From assembly GCA_007118765.1 (NCBI GenBank), contig SKQZ01000218.1, positions 1-6,071 on the forward strand: 6,071 nucleotides of DNA, written 5' to 3'. Below are positions 1 through 6,025 of this stretch, in pieces. Within the stretch, counting starts at the first letter, position 1; each line of letters opens with the position of its first letter. The translations under genes were made by a program, and so were the position numbers. The DNA comes from Candidatus Hydrogenedentota bacterium (GTDB taxonomy: Bacteria; Hydrogenedentota; Hydrogenedentia; Hydrogenedentales; CAITNO01). Below the pieces are notes generated by a model. It did not search any database. It was given only the letters and a program-made list of their open reading frames with translations, and had not been told where the DNA came from.

Positions 1-2327
1 AGCGGGTCTTTCTGGCCGAAAGCGCGCAACCGAACGGAGTCGCGCAAATAATCCATCTCATACAGGTGATTGATCCACTTTTCATCTATGGTGCGCAACA
101 GTTCCGCCAACTCAAGGTCGTGGAACCGTTTGCGGGCGAGCTTCTCGGGACTGATGGAGGCGGTCAGGTCGTCGCCGCGTTCTTCCATCTGTTTCGTTAA
201 GTCTTCGGCCAACAACCGTTCGCGGCGGGCATACTCGTTCAAGACCTGTTGCAGAATCATTTCCGGCAGCGTCGTTTCCAAATCCTCTTCGCCGCCTTCC
301 AGATCAAATTCGCAGGAGAACATGGAATACAATGCCGCTTCCAGCCCCTCCATGTCCCATTCTTCGGGCAACTTGTCCTGCGGCGCATATTCGTCCACGA
401 AATCCGCAATAATATTCTCAAACATACGGTGCAGGTGTTCCGTGACATCACGGTCTTCGAGCACTTCACGGCGCAACCCGTAGATGTATTTGCGCTGCTT
501 GTCCATCACCTGATCGTATTCAAGCACGTGTTTGCGCATGTCGAAATTGTGTTCTTCGACCTGACGCTGCGCCCGTTCAATGGAACGGGACAACATGCGC
601 ATGTTCAGCGGTGTGGCGTCCATTTCCTTGCCCGCCGAGCCGCTGACAAAGCGTTTGGCCATGCCGCCGCCGAACAACCGCGCCACTTCGTCTTCAAGGC
701 TTACATAGAACCGGGTCGTGCCGGGGTCGCCCTGACGACCGCAACGACCGCGCAACTGGTTGTCTATGCGCCGCGACTCGTGGCGTTCCGTGCCGATGAT
801 GTACAGACCGCCCAGCTCGCGCACACCCTCGGCAAGTTTTATGTCCGTGCCGCGTCCGGCCATGTTGGTGGCAATGGTGATGGCGCCGCGTTTGCCTGCG
901 TTCGCCACAATGGCCGCTTCACGTTCATGATGCTTCGCGTTCAACACCTGGTAATCGTGAATCCCCACCTCGTCGAGCATGTTCGCCACCAGCTCGGATT
1001 TCTCAATGGACACCGTACCCACCAGAATGGGACGGCCTGTTTCGTGGATGCGCTGTATTTCCTGCACCACATAGCGGAACTTCCCCATTTCAGTGGCGAA
1101 AATGAGGTCGGTGAGGTCTTCGCGAATCAGCGGCAGGTTGGTGGGAATCTGTACCACCTGCAACCCGTAGGTCTTTTCAAACTCAACCGCTTCGGTTACG
1201 GCGGTGCCGGTCATGCCCGCCAGTTTATTGTACATGCGGAAATAGTTCTGGTAGGTGATGGAGGCGATGGTCTGCGATTCAAAACGCAGCGGCACACGCT
1301 CTTTCGCCTCAAGCGCCTGATGCAGTCCGTCGGAAAAGCGCCGTCCTTCCATCACGCGCCCGGTGAATTCGTCCACTATCAACACCTCGTTGTCGCGCAC
1401 CATATATTCGTCGTCCCGCTTGAAGAAACTACGCGCCTTCAAACTCTGCTCGATCATGTGCACATAGCCGATGGTGTCGTCCGTATAGAGGTCTTCCACG
1501 CCCAGCAGCCGCTCACAGGCCTCCATGCCTTCGTCGGTCAGGATAACGTGCCGTTGCTTTTCATCAACGGTATAATGCTTTTCCTTGCGCAGGTTGCGCA
1601 CCACGTCGTCCACTTTCAGATACATGTCCGACGTCTTTTCCGGTCGCCCTGAAATGATCAACGGCGTGCGCGCTTCGTCAATCAAGATGGAGTCCACCTC
1701 GTCCACAATGGCGTAATTCAGCTTCCGTTGAACGCACTGCTGCAACCATTGTGATCCGTTGTCGCGCAGGTAATCAAAGCCGTATTCGTTGTTGGTGCCA
1801 TACGTAATGTCGGCGCGGTATCCCGTCTGTCGCTCCATGGGGCTCATGTCGTGCTGGATCATGCCCACCGTCAGTCCGAGGAAACGATGAATGGGCCCCA
1901 TCCACTCGGCGTCACGTCGTGCGAGATAGTCATTTACCGTCACCATGTGGACGCCCCGCCCGGTAAGCGCGTTCAGGTAACATGGCAATACCGCCACCAG
2001 CGTTTTGCCTTCGCCCGTCACCATTTCGGCGATGCCGCCGCGATGCAGCACAATGCCGCCAAGCACCTGTACATCAAAAGGACGCAACCCCACCACGCGC
2101 TTGGCCGCTTCCCGCGCCACGGCAAATGTTTCCGGCAGCAGGGAATCCAGGCTTTCGCCCTGATTGATGCGTTCGCGGAATACAGCGGTCTGACCGCGCA
2201 ACGCGTCATTGCTCATGGCGCGAATGCGTTTTTCGTGGGCGTTTACCTGCTCCAGCAGCGGATGCAGCTTCTTTATATCACGCTCGGCGCTGGTGCCGAA
2301 AAGTTTTTTCAACAGGGTCTGCAACAA
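1..2327 (-). CDS. secA: Protein translocase subunit SecA, 3' end cut by window edge
   Basis: SecA is the cytoplasmic ATPase that pushes signal-peptide-bearing preproteins through the SecYEG channel in the inner membrane. About 775 codons are visible, unbroken and in frame. In order: N-terminal LLKKLFGTSAERD; Walker A MVTGEGKT (residues 102-109, Lys108); TVNDYLARRDAEWMGP; TYGTNNEYGFDYLRDN; Walker B DEVDSILIDEA (Asp209); DEFTGRVMEGRRFSDGLHQA (from 319); AGMTGTA (370-376); TNMAGRGTDI (487-496) and IGTERHESRRIDNQLRGRCGRQGDPG, the second-RecA-fold motifs; DMRKHVLEYDQVMDKQRKYIY (596-616); and the helical scaffold ending in FGQKDP at 775. E. coli SecA has 901 residues, so the missing part is the end of the helical domain and the C-terminal tail; whether a zinc-binding tail exists cannot be seen. 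An in-frame TGA lies two codons before TTG 2327. That TTG gives E. coli numbering for Lys108 and Asp209, whereas the first ATG (2216) would remove conserved N-terminal sequence. TTG 2324 is a close alternative. The Cys at 529 replaces the usual Ser/Ala. Confidence 0.97.
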   Translation of the reverse strand, partial: MLQTLLKKLFGTSAERDIKKLHPLLEQVNAHEKRIRAMSNDALRGQTAVFRERINQGESLDSLLPETFAVAREAAKRVVGLRPFDVQVLGGIVLHRGGIAEMVTGEGKTLVAVLPCYLNALTGRGVHMVTVNDYLARRDAEWMGPIHRFLGLTVGMIQHDMSPMERQTGYRADITYGTNNEYGFDYLRDNGSQWLQQCVQRKLNYAIVDEVDSILIDEARTPLIISGRPEKTSDMYLKVDDVVRNLRKEKHYTVDEKQRHVILTDEGMEACERLLGVEDLYTDDTIGYVHMIEQSLKARSFFKRDDEYMVRDNEVLIVDEFTGRVMEGRRFSDGLHQALEAKERVPLRFESQTIASITYQNYFRMYNKLAGMTGTAVTEAVEFEKTYGLQVVQIPTNLPLIREDLTDLIFATEMGKFRYVVQEIQRIHETGRPILVGTVSIEKSELVANMLDEVGIHDYQVLNAKHHEREAAIVANAGKRGAITIATNMAGRGTDIKLAEGVRELGGLYIIGTERHESRRIDNQLRGRCGRQGDPGTTRFYVSLEDEVARLFGGGMAKRFVSGSAGKEMDATPLNMRMLSRSIERAQRQVEEHNFDMRKHVLEYDQVMDKQRKYIYGLRREVLEDRDVTEHLHRMFENIIADFVDEYAPQDKLPEEWDMEGLEAALYSMFSCEFDLEGGEEDLETTLPEMILQQVLNEYARRERLLAEDLTKQMEERGDDLTASISPEKLARKRFHDLELAELLRTIDEKWINHLYEMDYLRDSVRLRAFGQKDP

Positions 2328-2342
2328 GAATCACTATCTCCC
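2325..2342 (-). promoter_or_regulatory. Ribosome binding site and TTG start of secA
   Basis: On the minus strand GGGAG (2342-2338) stands 10 bases before TTG 2327 and 13 before the adjacent TTG 2324. No ATG or GTG occurs between the in-frame TGA stop and these codons. The SD spacing and the match to E. coli motif numbering favour 2327. The GGG of this SD also falls in a possible five-pair stem with CCCGA 22-26 bases upstream (plus-strand arms 2340-2344 and 2361-2365), which could lower initiation; that last point is inference. Confidence 0.6.
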
Positions 2343-2407
2343 GACCGGGTTGTAGGGCGCTCGGGCGCGATTTGTCCCTTTGCGCAGTAACCGTGCGTCC
2401 TTGCACA

Positions 2408-2428
2408 TCGTGCCAAAGGCATGCACGA
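2408..2428. repeat. Inverted repeat in the spacer upstream of secA
   Basis: TCGTGC and GCACGA form six-base perfect arms around a nine-base centre (CAAAGGCAT). The 173-bp spacer (2328-2500) between the acidic-protein gene and secA contains no other gene. No T-run follows on either strand, so this does not look like an intrinsic terminator; it could be an operator or an RNA hairpin in the secA leader. A TATAAA sequence lies farther upstream on the minus strand, but I see no convincing -35 partner, so I do not call a secA promoter. Confidence 0.4.
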
Positions 2429-2500
2429 CAGTAGGTATTGTGGCGTTTATACGGGATTTAATGCAAACGGACACACGCGCTTATGCTTTTGGCGCAACGA

Positions 2501-3385
2501 TTATTCGGCCTCATCATCATCCGCAGGTTCCTGCGCCACCTCATGGGCTTCGCCATCCTCAAGATACAGAATGACGTCGCGGTCTGCGGCTGCATGTTTG
2601 GAAACACTCAGCACGCGGCGCGCAGGATCGCCCACTTCTGTCTCAATAAAACGTTCGGCCGTGTCAATATCGTCAAAAACCTCAATGTTGATGTTGTCAT
2701 AATCGGCATACATGGCCCGTAATTCGCGGCCCAACGCTTCAATGTCTTCGCGACGACTGCCGCGGGGCACCACGCCGACCAGCCCCAGCAGCGAAACTGC
2801 ATCATCGCCCAGCCGCGCCGCCATTTCCGGTGTGCGCCCCCATTCGTGCAGCGGCGTGAAGTCAAACGGCTCCGCCGGCTCTTCCGGCGTATCCTCTGCG
2901 TACTCGTCGTAGGGAAACTCCTCCGCCCAGTCGTCCTCATACAGAAGTTCATCAAACAGGGCCATGCCGGGGCGCGGCACCCGCGTCATATCCGGCAGAC
3001 CATAGTATTCCTGCATGTTGTGCAGACGGCGCACCTCGTCGCGGAGCAACACATTCTCTTCGCGCAAATCCTCCATTATCCTGTTAACCATCAAATCAAG
3101 CGTACTTTGAAGCATTCGGAGTTCATCGCGCAGCGTTTGCACCTCGTGATGCAGCGCCTCAATCGGATCGTCCGGCACGGGCGGCGTTGTGTCGTCGCGC
3201 ACGTCGTCCGGCAGCAAGTCCGGTTTCGGCACCGCGTCAGGGGCGCGGACATGCACTTCGATATGCGTTTCCGGCATGTCAAAATCCAGCCCGTCGTGAC
3301 GGTCTTCCGTGTGCGACATGACCGGGGCGCCCAAAAGAACGCCCAAGCACAATAGCCATGTTATGTGACCGAAAAAATGTTGCAT
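2501..3385 (-). CDS. Exported acidic coiled-coil protein of unknown function
   Basis: I do not recognise this 294-residue protein. Residues 1-24 form a hydrophobic signal-like segment (TWLLCLGVLLGAPVMS) with only histidines, no Lys or Arg, before the core. Residues 30-74 are Asp/Pro-rich and probably disordered. Residues 75-121 form a strong coiled coil with heptad positions I75, V82, L89, L96, I103 and partners L78, L85, L92, M99, continuing with L107, L114, L121; it probably oligomerises. Residues 145-180 are very acidic (YEDDWAEEFPYDEYAED). Residues 187-283 look like a small folded alpha/beta domain with a predicted helix (REDIEALGRELRAMYADY), strand (NINIEVF), helix and a final strand (RDVILYLEDG). 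About a quarter of residues are Asp or Glu, and only two are Lys against more than twenty Arg. The ATG at 3385 is the only canonical upstream start and lacks a good SD; it overlaps a consensus -10 box. secA follows 173 bp downstream in the same direction. A periplasmic location is inferred. Confidence 0.85.
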   Translation of the reverse strand: MQHFFGHITWLLCLGVLLGAPVMSHTEDRHDGLDFDMPETHIEVHVRAPDAVPKPDLLPDDVRDDTTPPVPDDPIEALHHEVQTLRDELRMLQSTLDLMVNRIMEDLREENVLLRDEVRRLHNMQEYYGLPDMTRVPRPGMALFDELLYEDDWAEEFPYDEYAEDTPEEPAEPFDFTPLHEWGRTPEMAARLGDDAVSLLGLVGVVPRGSRREDIEALGRELRAMYADYDNINIEVFDDIDTAERFIETEVGDPARRVLSVSKHAAADRDVILYLEDGEAHEVAQEPADDDEAE

Positions 3386-3411
3386 TATATCGTGCCCAAT
3401 ACCAGTGTCAC
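3384..3411 (-). promoter_or_regulatory. Sigma70-like promoter overlapping the start of the acidic-protein gene
   Basis: On the minus strand GTGACA (3411-3406, five of six matches to TTGACA) is followed after 16 bases by a perfect TATAAT (3389-3384). The last two bases of the -10 are the A and T of the annotated ATG, so transcription from here would start inside codons 2-4. Either the match is fortuitous, the true start lies downstream, or translation uses a transcript started farther upstream. Confidence 0.45.
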
Positions 3412-3417
3412 TGTGAC
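3403..3417. repeat. Two overlapping 11-bp palindromes across the -35 box
   Basis: CAGTG-T-CACTG (3403-3413) and GTCAC-T-GTGAC (3407-3417) are both perfect five-base inverted repeats with a one-base centre, sharing seven bases. They cover the -35 box of the candidate promoter at 3384-3411 and could be an operator for a dimeric regulator. They are short enough to occur by chance. Confidence 0.35.
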
Positions 3418-3468
3418 GTGCATGACCACGGTGCTGCCGGTTGTTTGAATGCGGTACAAAAGTATACT

Positions 3469-3489
3469 GGCGGCAGGACGCCGCCTGCC
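3469..3489 (-). terminator. GC-rich hairpin with two alternative pairings after the GH28-like gene
   Basis: The sequence can pair as GGCGGC/GCCGCC with a five-base loop (3469-3485) or as GGCAGG/CCTGCC with a six-base loop (3472-3489). It sits about 45 bp past the stop of the GH28-like gene. On the minus strand it is followed by AGTATACTTTTGT, which holds only four consecutive T, so it is at best a weak intrinsic terminator. The rest of the 149-bp spacer (3386-3534) shows no gene. Confidence 0.3.
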
Positions 3490-3534
3490 ATCATAGAACG
3501 TATGGCGACAACGGCAAAGACGACAACCGGCTGC

Positions 3535-5118
3535 TTATTCCACCGTAACGCCTTCCGTGGCGATGACGCCACTGTCTTCGATGTCAAACAGGCCGCTCCA
3601 CGGCGTCCGGTCATCGGTCGCCCAACGCACCACAACATCTTCGAACTGTATGTCCTCAGCATGACGAATCTCAAATACCGGCGCAGGATCGCGTTTGAGC
3701 GCACGGTCTGTAACGTCAATCGCAATGTCCCGGAAAACCAGCCGGCCCACACTCCTGTCGGCGCGTCCCTGTATCAGTGCGCGGAACGGTGCGGTGGTGC
3801 GGATGTTTTCGTATGTAATGTCTTCAATCGTGCCCAATCCGTGCCGTTTTTGAATTACGACGCGGAACGGTTCGCCGCTCATGTGTTCACCTTCAATCTC
3901 GCGCAAATGCATACGAATGTCGCGAAATACAACGTTCCGGATGGTGGCGCCGTCACGCATCCAGATGCCGAGCCCGCGGGACGAATGAATCACGTCGATA
4001 TTCTCAAAAAGGATATTCTCAATGTCACGATTGGTTTCCGTGCCCGCTTTTAACGCGGTCTTGCGACACATTACCACGGAGTCGCGCACGGTGATGTTGC
4101 GGGCCGCGCCGTCATTTACCCAATACCCCTCGCCCGGCAATGTCTTTACCGCAATGGTGTCATCGCTGCCGTGTCCGAAATACCGCGTAATAAGCACATC
4201 CTCCGACGATTCCGGATTGATGCCGTCATTGTTTGCCACCGCCCAGTCACTGAACAACTTCACATTATCCACGCGCACACCGCGGCATCCCCGGATAAGG
4301 AATGTCCAGCCCGGCGCATTGCGCAGCGTCACATCCTCAATAACAAGATTGGTGGACGTGCTTGCCCGGATAATCTGTGCGCTCAATTCTTGCTCAAGTC
4401 GCAGCACATGGCCGTGGCCGTCAATCACGCCGTGACCGTACAAACGCGAATTGTCCGCCCTCGTAAAATGAAAGATGCCCCGGTCCGTGATTTTATCGCG
4501 GTCAGGCGCGGCACGCACAAGTACGCCCGGCGCAAAATACATCGTTGTATTCGGTCCAACCGTCACACTGCCCGTGGTATACACGCCCGGCTCAAAAATG
4601 ACGGCGCCGCCCCCGGCCGCATCAGCGCAGGCGTCCAGCGCCGCTTGAATACGGGCGGTGTCCAACCCGTCCGGGCCCGGCTCAAGACGATGCAGATTAT
4701 CATGAACCGGCGCCTCGCGCACATCTGACGCATCCTCCACCACCAGGATAAACGACGGCAACTCCTCCGTGTCTTTCCACACCGTCATCGCATAGGGTCC
4801 CCGTTCCCGCACATCAAAGGCGATGCGACCCGGCGTTGCACACACATCCGCACGCAACCGTTCCGGCAGCAAATCAAAGCGTGCGTCGGGCGTTTCCGGC
4901 GCCACCACCGATGCCCGTTGCGTGCCTGACACCACCACCCGCGCATAATATACCGGCAACACGGCGCCACACTTTTCTACGGGAACAGATACGCCGCCCA
5001 CCGTCACAACATAGGGCGCGTCCCCGTCCGCATCCGGCACGGGAAAAACCGTTACATTCGCGTCCGCACTCGCAACGCTGCACGCCAACGCTGCAATCAC
5101 AAGAATCATCACGCTCAT
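3535..5118 (-). CDS. Exported GH28-like right-handed beta-helix protein (polygalacturonase type)
   Basis: This 527-residue protein resembles glycoside hydrolase family 28, whose members hydrolyse galacturonan and rhamnogalacturonan linkages in pectin. Residues 1-19 form a signal peptide (ILVIAALACSVASA, then DA), so it acts outside the cytoplasm. Residues about 22-130 look like a beta-sandwich domain. From 152 the beta-helix begins with LDTARIQAALDACADAAGGG and GVYTTGSV, then YGHGVIDGHG (227-236). The catalytic region has NNDG (296-299, usual NTDG) and GSDDTIAVKT (317-326, usual GDDCIAIKS), giving three candidate acidic residues: Asp298, Asp319, Asp320. The usual later GHG and R-x-K motifs are not evident; ALKAGTET (355-362) stands there instead. 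Repeated beta-helix coils such as NVVFRDIRM continue to the end. ATG 5118 has AAGGGA five bases upstream. A GTG at 5166, preceded by GGGGG, would add 16 residues including an Arg, which the short signal peptide lacks. The substrate is unproven; a GH49-like or non-pectin activity is possible. Confidence 0.88.
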   Translation of the reverse strand: MSVMILVIAALACSVASADANVTVFPVPDADGDAPYVVTVGGVSVPVEKCGAVLPVYYARVVVSGTQRASVVAPETPDARFDLLPERLRADVCATPGRIAFDVRERGPYAMTVWKDTEELPSFILVVEDASDVREAPVHDNLHRLEPGPDGLDTARIQAALDACADAAGGGAVIFEPGVYTTGSVTVGPNTTMYFAPGVLVRAAPDRDKITDRGIFHFTRADNSRLYGHGVIDGHGHVLRLEQELSAQIIRASTSTNLVIEDVTLRNAPGWTFLIRGCRGVRVDNVKLFSDWAVANNDGINPESSEDVLITRYFGHGSDDTIAVKTLPGEGYWVNDGAARNITVRDSVVMCRKTALKAGTETNRDIENILFENIDVIHSSRGLGIWMRDGATIRNVVFRDIRMHLREIEGEHMSGEPFRVVIQKRHGLGTIEDITYENIRTTAPFRALIQGRADRSVGRLVFRDIAIDVTDRALKRDPAPVFEIRHAEDIQFEDVVVRWATDDRTPWSGLFDIEDSGVIATEGVTVE

Positions 5119-5240
5119 TACAGTCCCTTCAAGAATAGAAAAACGCCACGAAGAGTAGTGTTCCACAGCAACCCCCGAAAATGCAACACCACCCGCGCCC
5201 AGACAAAAAAGCAAAAGCACAACCGCCCCAAGACTGCAAG

Positions 5241-5270
5241 TGGAAAAAAAACGGTTCAGTATGCTAGCAT
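5241..5270 (+). promoter_or_regulatory. Candidate promoter of the tRNA-Arg gene
   Basis: TGGAAA (5241-5246) as -35 is separated by 18 bases from TAGCAT (5265-5270) as -10, which is preceded by TGC, an extended -10 feature. Each box matches consensus at four of six positions. Transcription would begin near 5277, about eight bases before the tRNA. An eight-base A-run (5244-5251) lies in the spacer. The -10 sits inside a perfect palindrome. Confidence 0.4.
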
Positions 5271-5272
5271 AC
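5259..5272. repeat. Perfect 14-bp palindrome GTATGCTAGCATAC
   Basis: The sequence equals its own reverse complement with no spacer. It lies in the divergent spacer between the tRNA-Arg gene (plus) and the GH28-like gene (minus), 12 bp before the tRNA. It contains the candidate tRNA -10 box, so it may be a promoter that happens to be symmetric, or an operator. Confidence 0.6.
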
Positions 5273-5284
5273 CCATCATAAGTC

Positions 5285-5362
5285 GCGCCCATAGCTCAGT
5301 TTGGATAGAGCGCTTGCCTCCGGAGCAAGAGGCCGCAGGTTCGAGTCCTGCTGGGCGCGCCA
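5285..5362 (+). tRNA. tRNA-Arg (anticodon CCG)
   Basis: A complete cloverleaf can be drawn. The acceptor stem is GCGCCCA with TGGGCGC (seven pairs), then discriminator G and an encoded CCA (5360-5362). The D arm is GCTC/GAGC with a GG-containing loop and an A following the GG, matching the arginine identity base A20. The anticodon stem is CTTGC/GCAAG around loop CTCCGGA, giving anticodon CCG, which reads arginine codon CGG. The T arm is GCAGG/CCTGC with loop TTCGAGT. No clear hairpin terminator follows. The nearest gene downstream is convergent and ends at 5399. Confidence 0.97.
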
Positions 5363-5398
5363 TTCTTTCCGTACTCCAAACGCTGGCTTTGTGTGTTG

Positions 5399-5728
5399 TC
5401 AGTCGCTTTTTTGCGTGTTGAGTGCGAGGAAAGAAAAGAAGGCCAGAAAGGCTAGGCTGGCCAGTTGCGGTTGTGCGCCGCCTAGGAACCCCAGGAAGCC
5501 AAGAAACCCTAATGCGCTGAGATACCGGCGTTTTTCGGGGAGAATCGGCGCCTTGACACGGGTCTTGTCGAAGGGAATGAACACCAACAGTGACGCAAGG
5601 GCTGGCAGGGCAAGATAAGCCAGCAGTGCCACTTGCCGGTAGTTTTCACTTTCCCTGAATGGCAGGAAACCCAAAAAGCCCAGGAATCCAAGCGCCCCAA
5701 GAAATTTGCTGTTAAATGCTTTTTTCAT
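5399..5728 (-). CDS. Small membrane protein with duplicated GFLGFLG repeat, DUF3796-like
   Basis: This 109-residue protein is very hydrophobic and probably sits in the inner membrane with about four helices. It starts MKKAFNSK, a basic N terminus. Residues 12-22 read ALGFLGFLGFL and residues 72-82 repeat exactly the same eleven residues. Each copy is followed by another hydrophobic stretch (33-52, VALLAYLALPALASLLVF; 89-103, LASLAFLAFFSFLAL), so the protein looks like an internal duplication of a helical hairpin joined by a basic linker (DKTRVKAPILPEKRR, 54-68). The glycine spacing would give a small-residue face for helix packing. The composition and length recall small uncharacterised membrane proteins of the DUF3796 type; that assignment is from memory and tentative. 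GAGG (5739-5736) lies seven bases before ATG 5728, a good ribosome binding site. The gene is convergent with tRNA-Arg and otherwise isolated, so context gives no function. Confidence 0.8.
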   Translation of the reverse strand: MKKAFNSKFLGALGFLGFLGFLPFRESENYRQVALLAYLALPALASLLVFIPFDKTRVKAPILPEKRRYLSALGFLGFLGFLGGAQPQLASLAFLAFFSFLALNTQKSD

Positions 5729-5756
5729 AGTATATCCTCGTTTCTGGCCGGCATGG

Positions 5757-5785
5757 TGTATTGGGTTTCATCACACGCTTGTCCA
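5757..5785 (-). promoter_or_regulatory. Candidate promoter of the small membrane-protein gene
   Basis: On the minus strand TGGACA (5785-5780, five of six matches) and AATACA (5762-5757, three of six) are separated by 17 bases. The leader to ATG 5728 would be about 20-25 bases and would include the SD. The weak -10 makes this a modest call. Confidence 0.35.
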
Positions 5786-5811
5786 TAGCGGGCGAAACGT
5801 ATGTGAAACCC
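5763..5811. repeat. Inverted repeat GGGTTTCA...TGAAACCC around the candidate promoter
   Basis: Perfect eight-base arms at 5763-5770 and 5804-5811 are 33 bases apart. The left arm fills part of the promoter spacer and the right arm lies upstream of the -35. This arrangement would suit a regulator bound at two half-sites, or a remnant of a palindromic element. Confidence 0.4.
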
Positions 5812-5824
5812 TGCTATTCAGGGT
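5808..5824. repeat. Short hairpin ACCCTG-CTATT-CAGGGT
   Basis: Six perfect pairs close a five-base loop. It overlaps the right arm of the 5763-5811 inverted repeat, so the two structures are mutually exclusive in RNA. No T-run follows on either strand that would make a good terminator. Confidence 0.4.
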
Positions 5825-5886
5825 GTTCCCGTCGCGTTGAATGTTGGCGGCCCCAATCTGTGGCCGATTTGTATGTCCGGGTGCGC

Positions 5887-6025
5887 GTCTTCACCGCCTG
5901 CGGCGGGCGGTGCATCCAATAAAGCCCGTATCACAGCTACACAATCGTCTTTGCGAGTCTCCACCACCTGCGGCGGCGATTCACTTAATTAAGGTCTGTT
6001 TAGAGCAACACAATCGTCTTTGCGA
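5887..6025. repeat. Degenerate tandem duplication, about 70-bp unit, two copies
   Basis: Copy 1 (5887-5956) and copy 2 (5957-6025) align end to end. They share GTCT-CACC-CCTGCGGCGG at the start and ACAATCGTCTTTGCGA at the end, with a diverged centre; by hand alignment about three quarters of positions agree with one gap. Conserved ends with a variable centre suggest remnants of a dispersed repeat family inserted next to each other. The centre of copy 2 contains the palindrome CTTAATTAAG (5984-5993). Confidence 0.7.

Noticed and set aside
249..1652. A 467-codon open frame on the plus strand, opposite secA
   Set aside because: It is entirely antisense to a well-conserved secA sequence, shows no recognisable domain, and its His/Val/Arg-rich composition is what the complement of GC-rich coding sequence gives.
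1851..2390. A 179-codon plus-strand frame over the 5' part of secA
   Set aside because: It is antisense to the conserved SecA nucleotide-binding domain, with no independent coding evidence.
3358..4728. Plus-strand frames of 231 and 185 codons opposite the GH28-like gene
   Set aside because: Both lie antisense to clear beta-helix coding sequence and show no domain or convincing ribosome binding site.
5119..5292. N-terminal extension of the GH28-like frame to ATG 5292, including a hydrophobic stretch
   Set aside because: That ATG lies inside the tRNA-Arg acceptor region, and a good SD and signal peptide belong to ATG 5118. The hydrophobic stretch comes from a T-rich spacer.
5285..5400. tRNA-associated integration site
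   Set aside because: No copy of the tRNA 3' end recurs downstream and no integrase is visible, so no attachment-site claim can be supported.
5158..5618. Plus-strand frames of 87 and 105 codons crossing the tRNA
   Set aside because: They read through the tRNA gene and, for the longer one, antisense to the small membrane protein.
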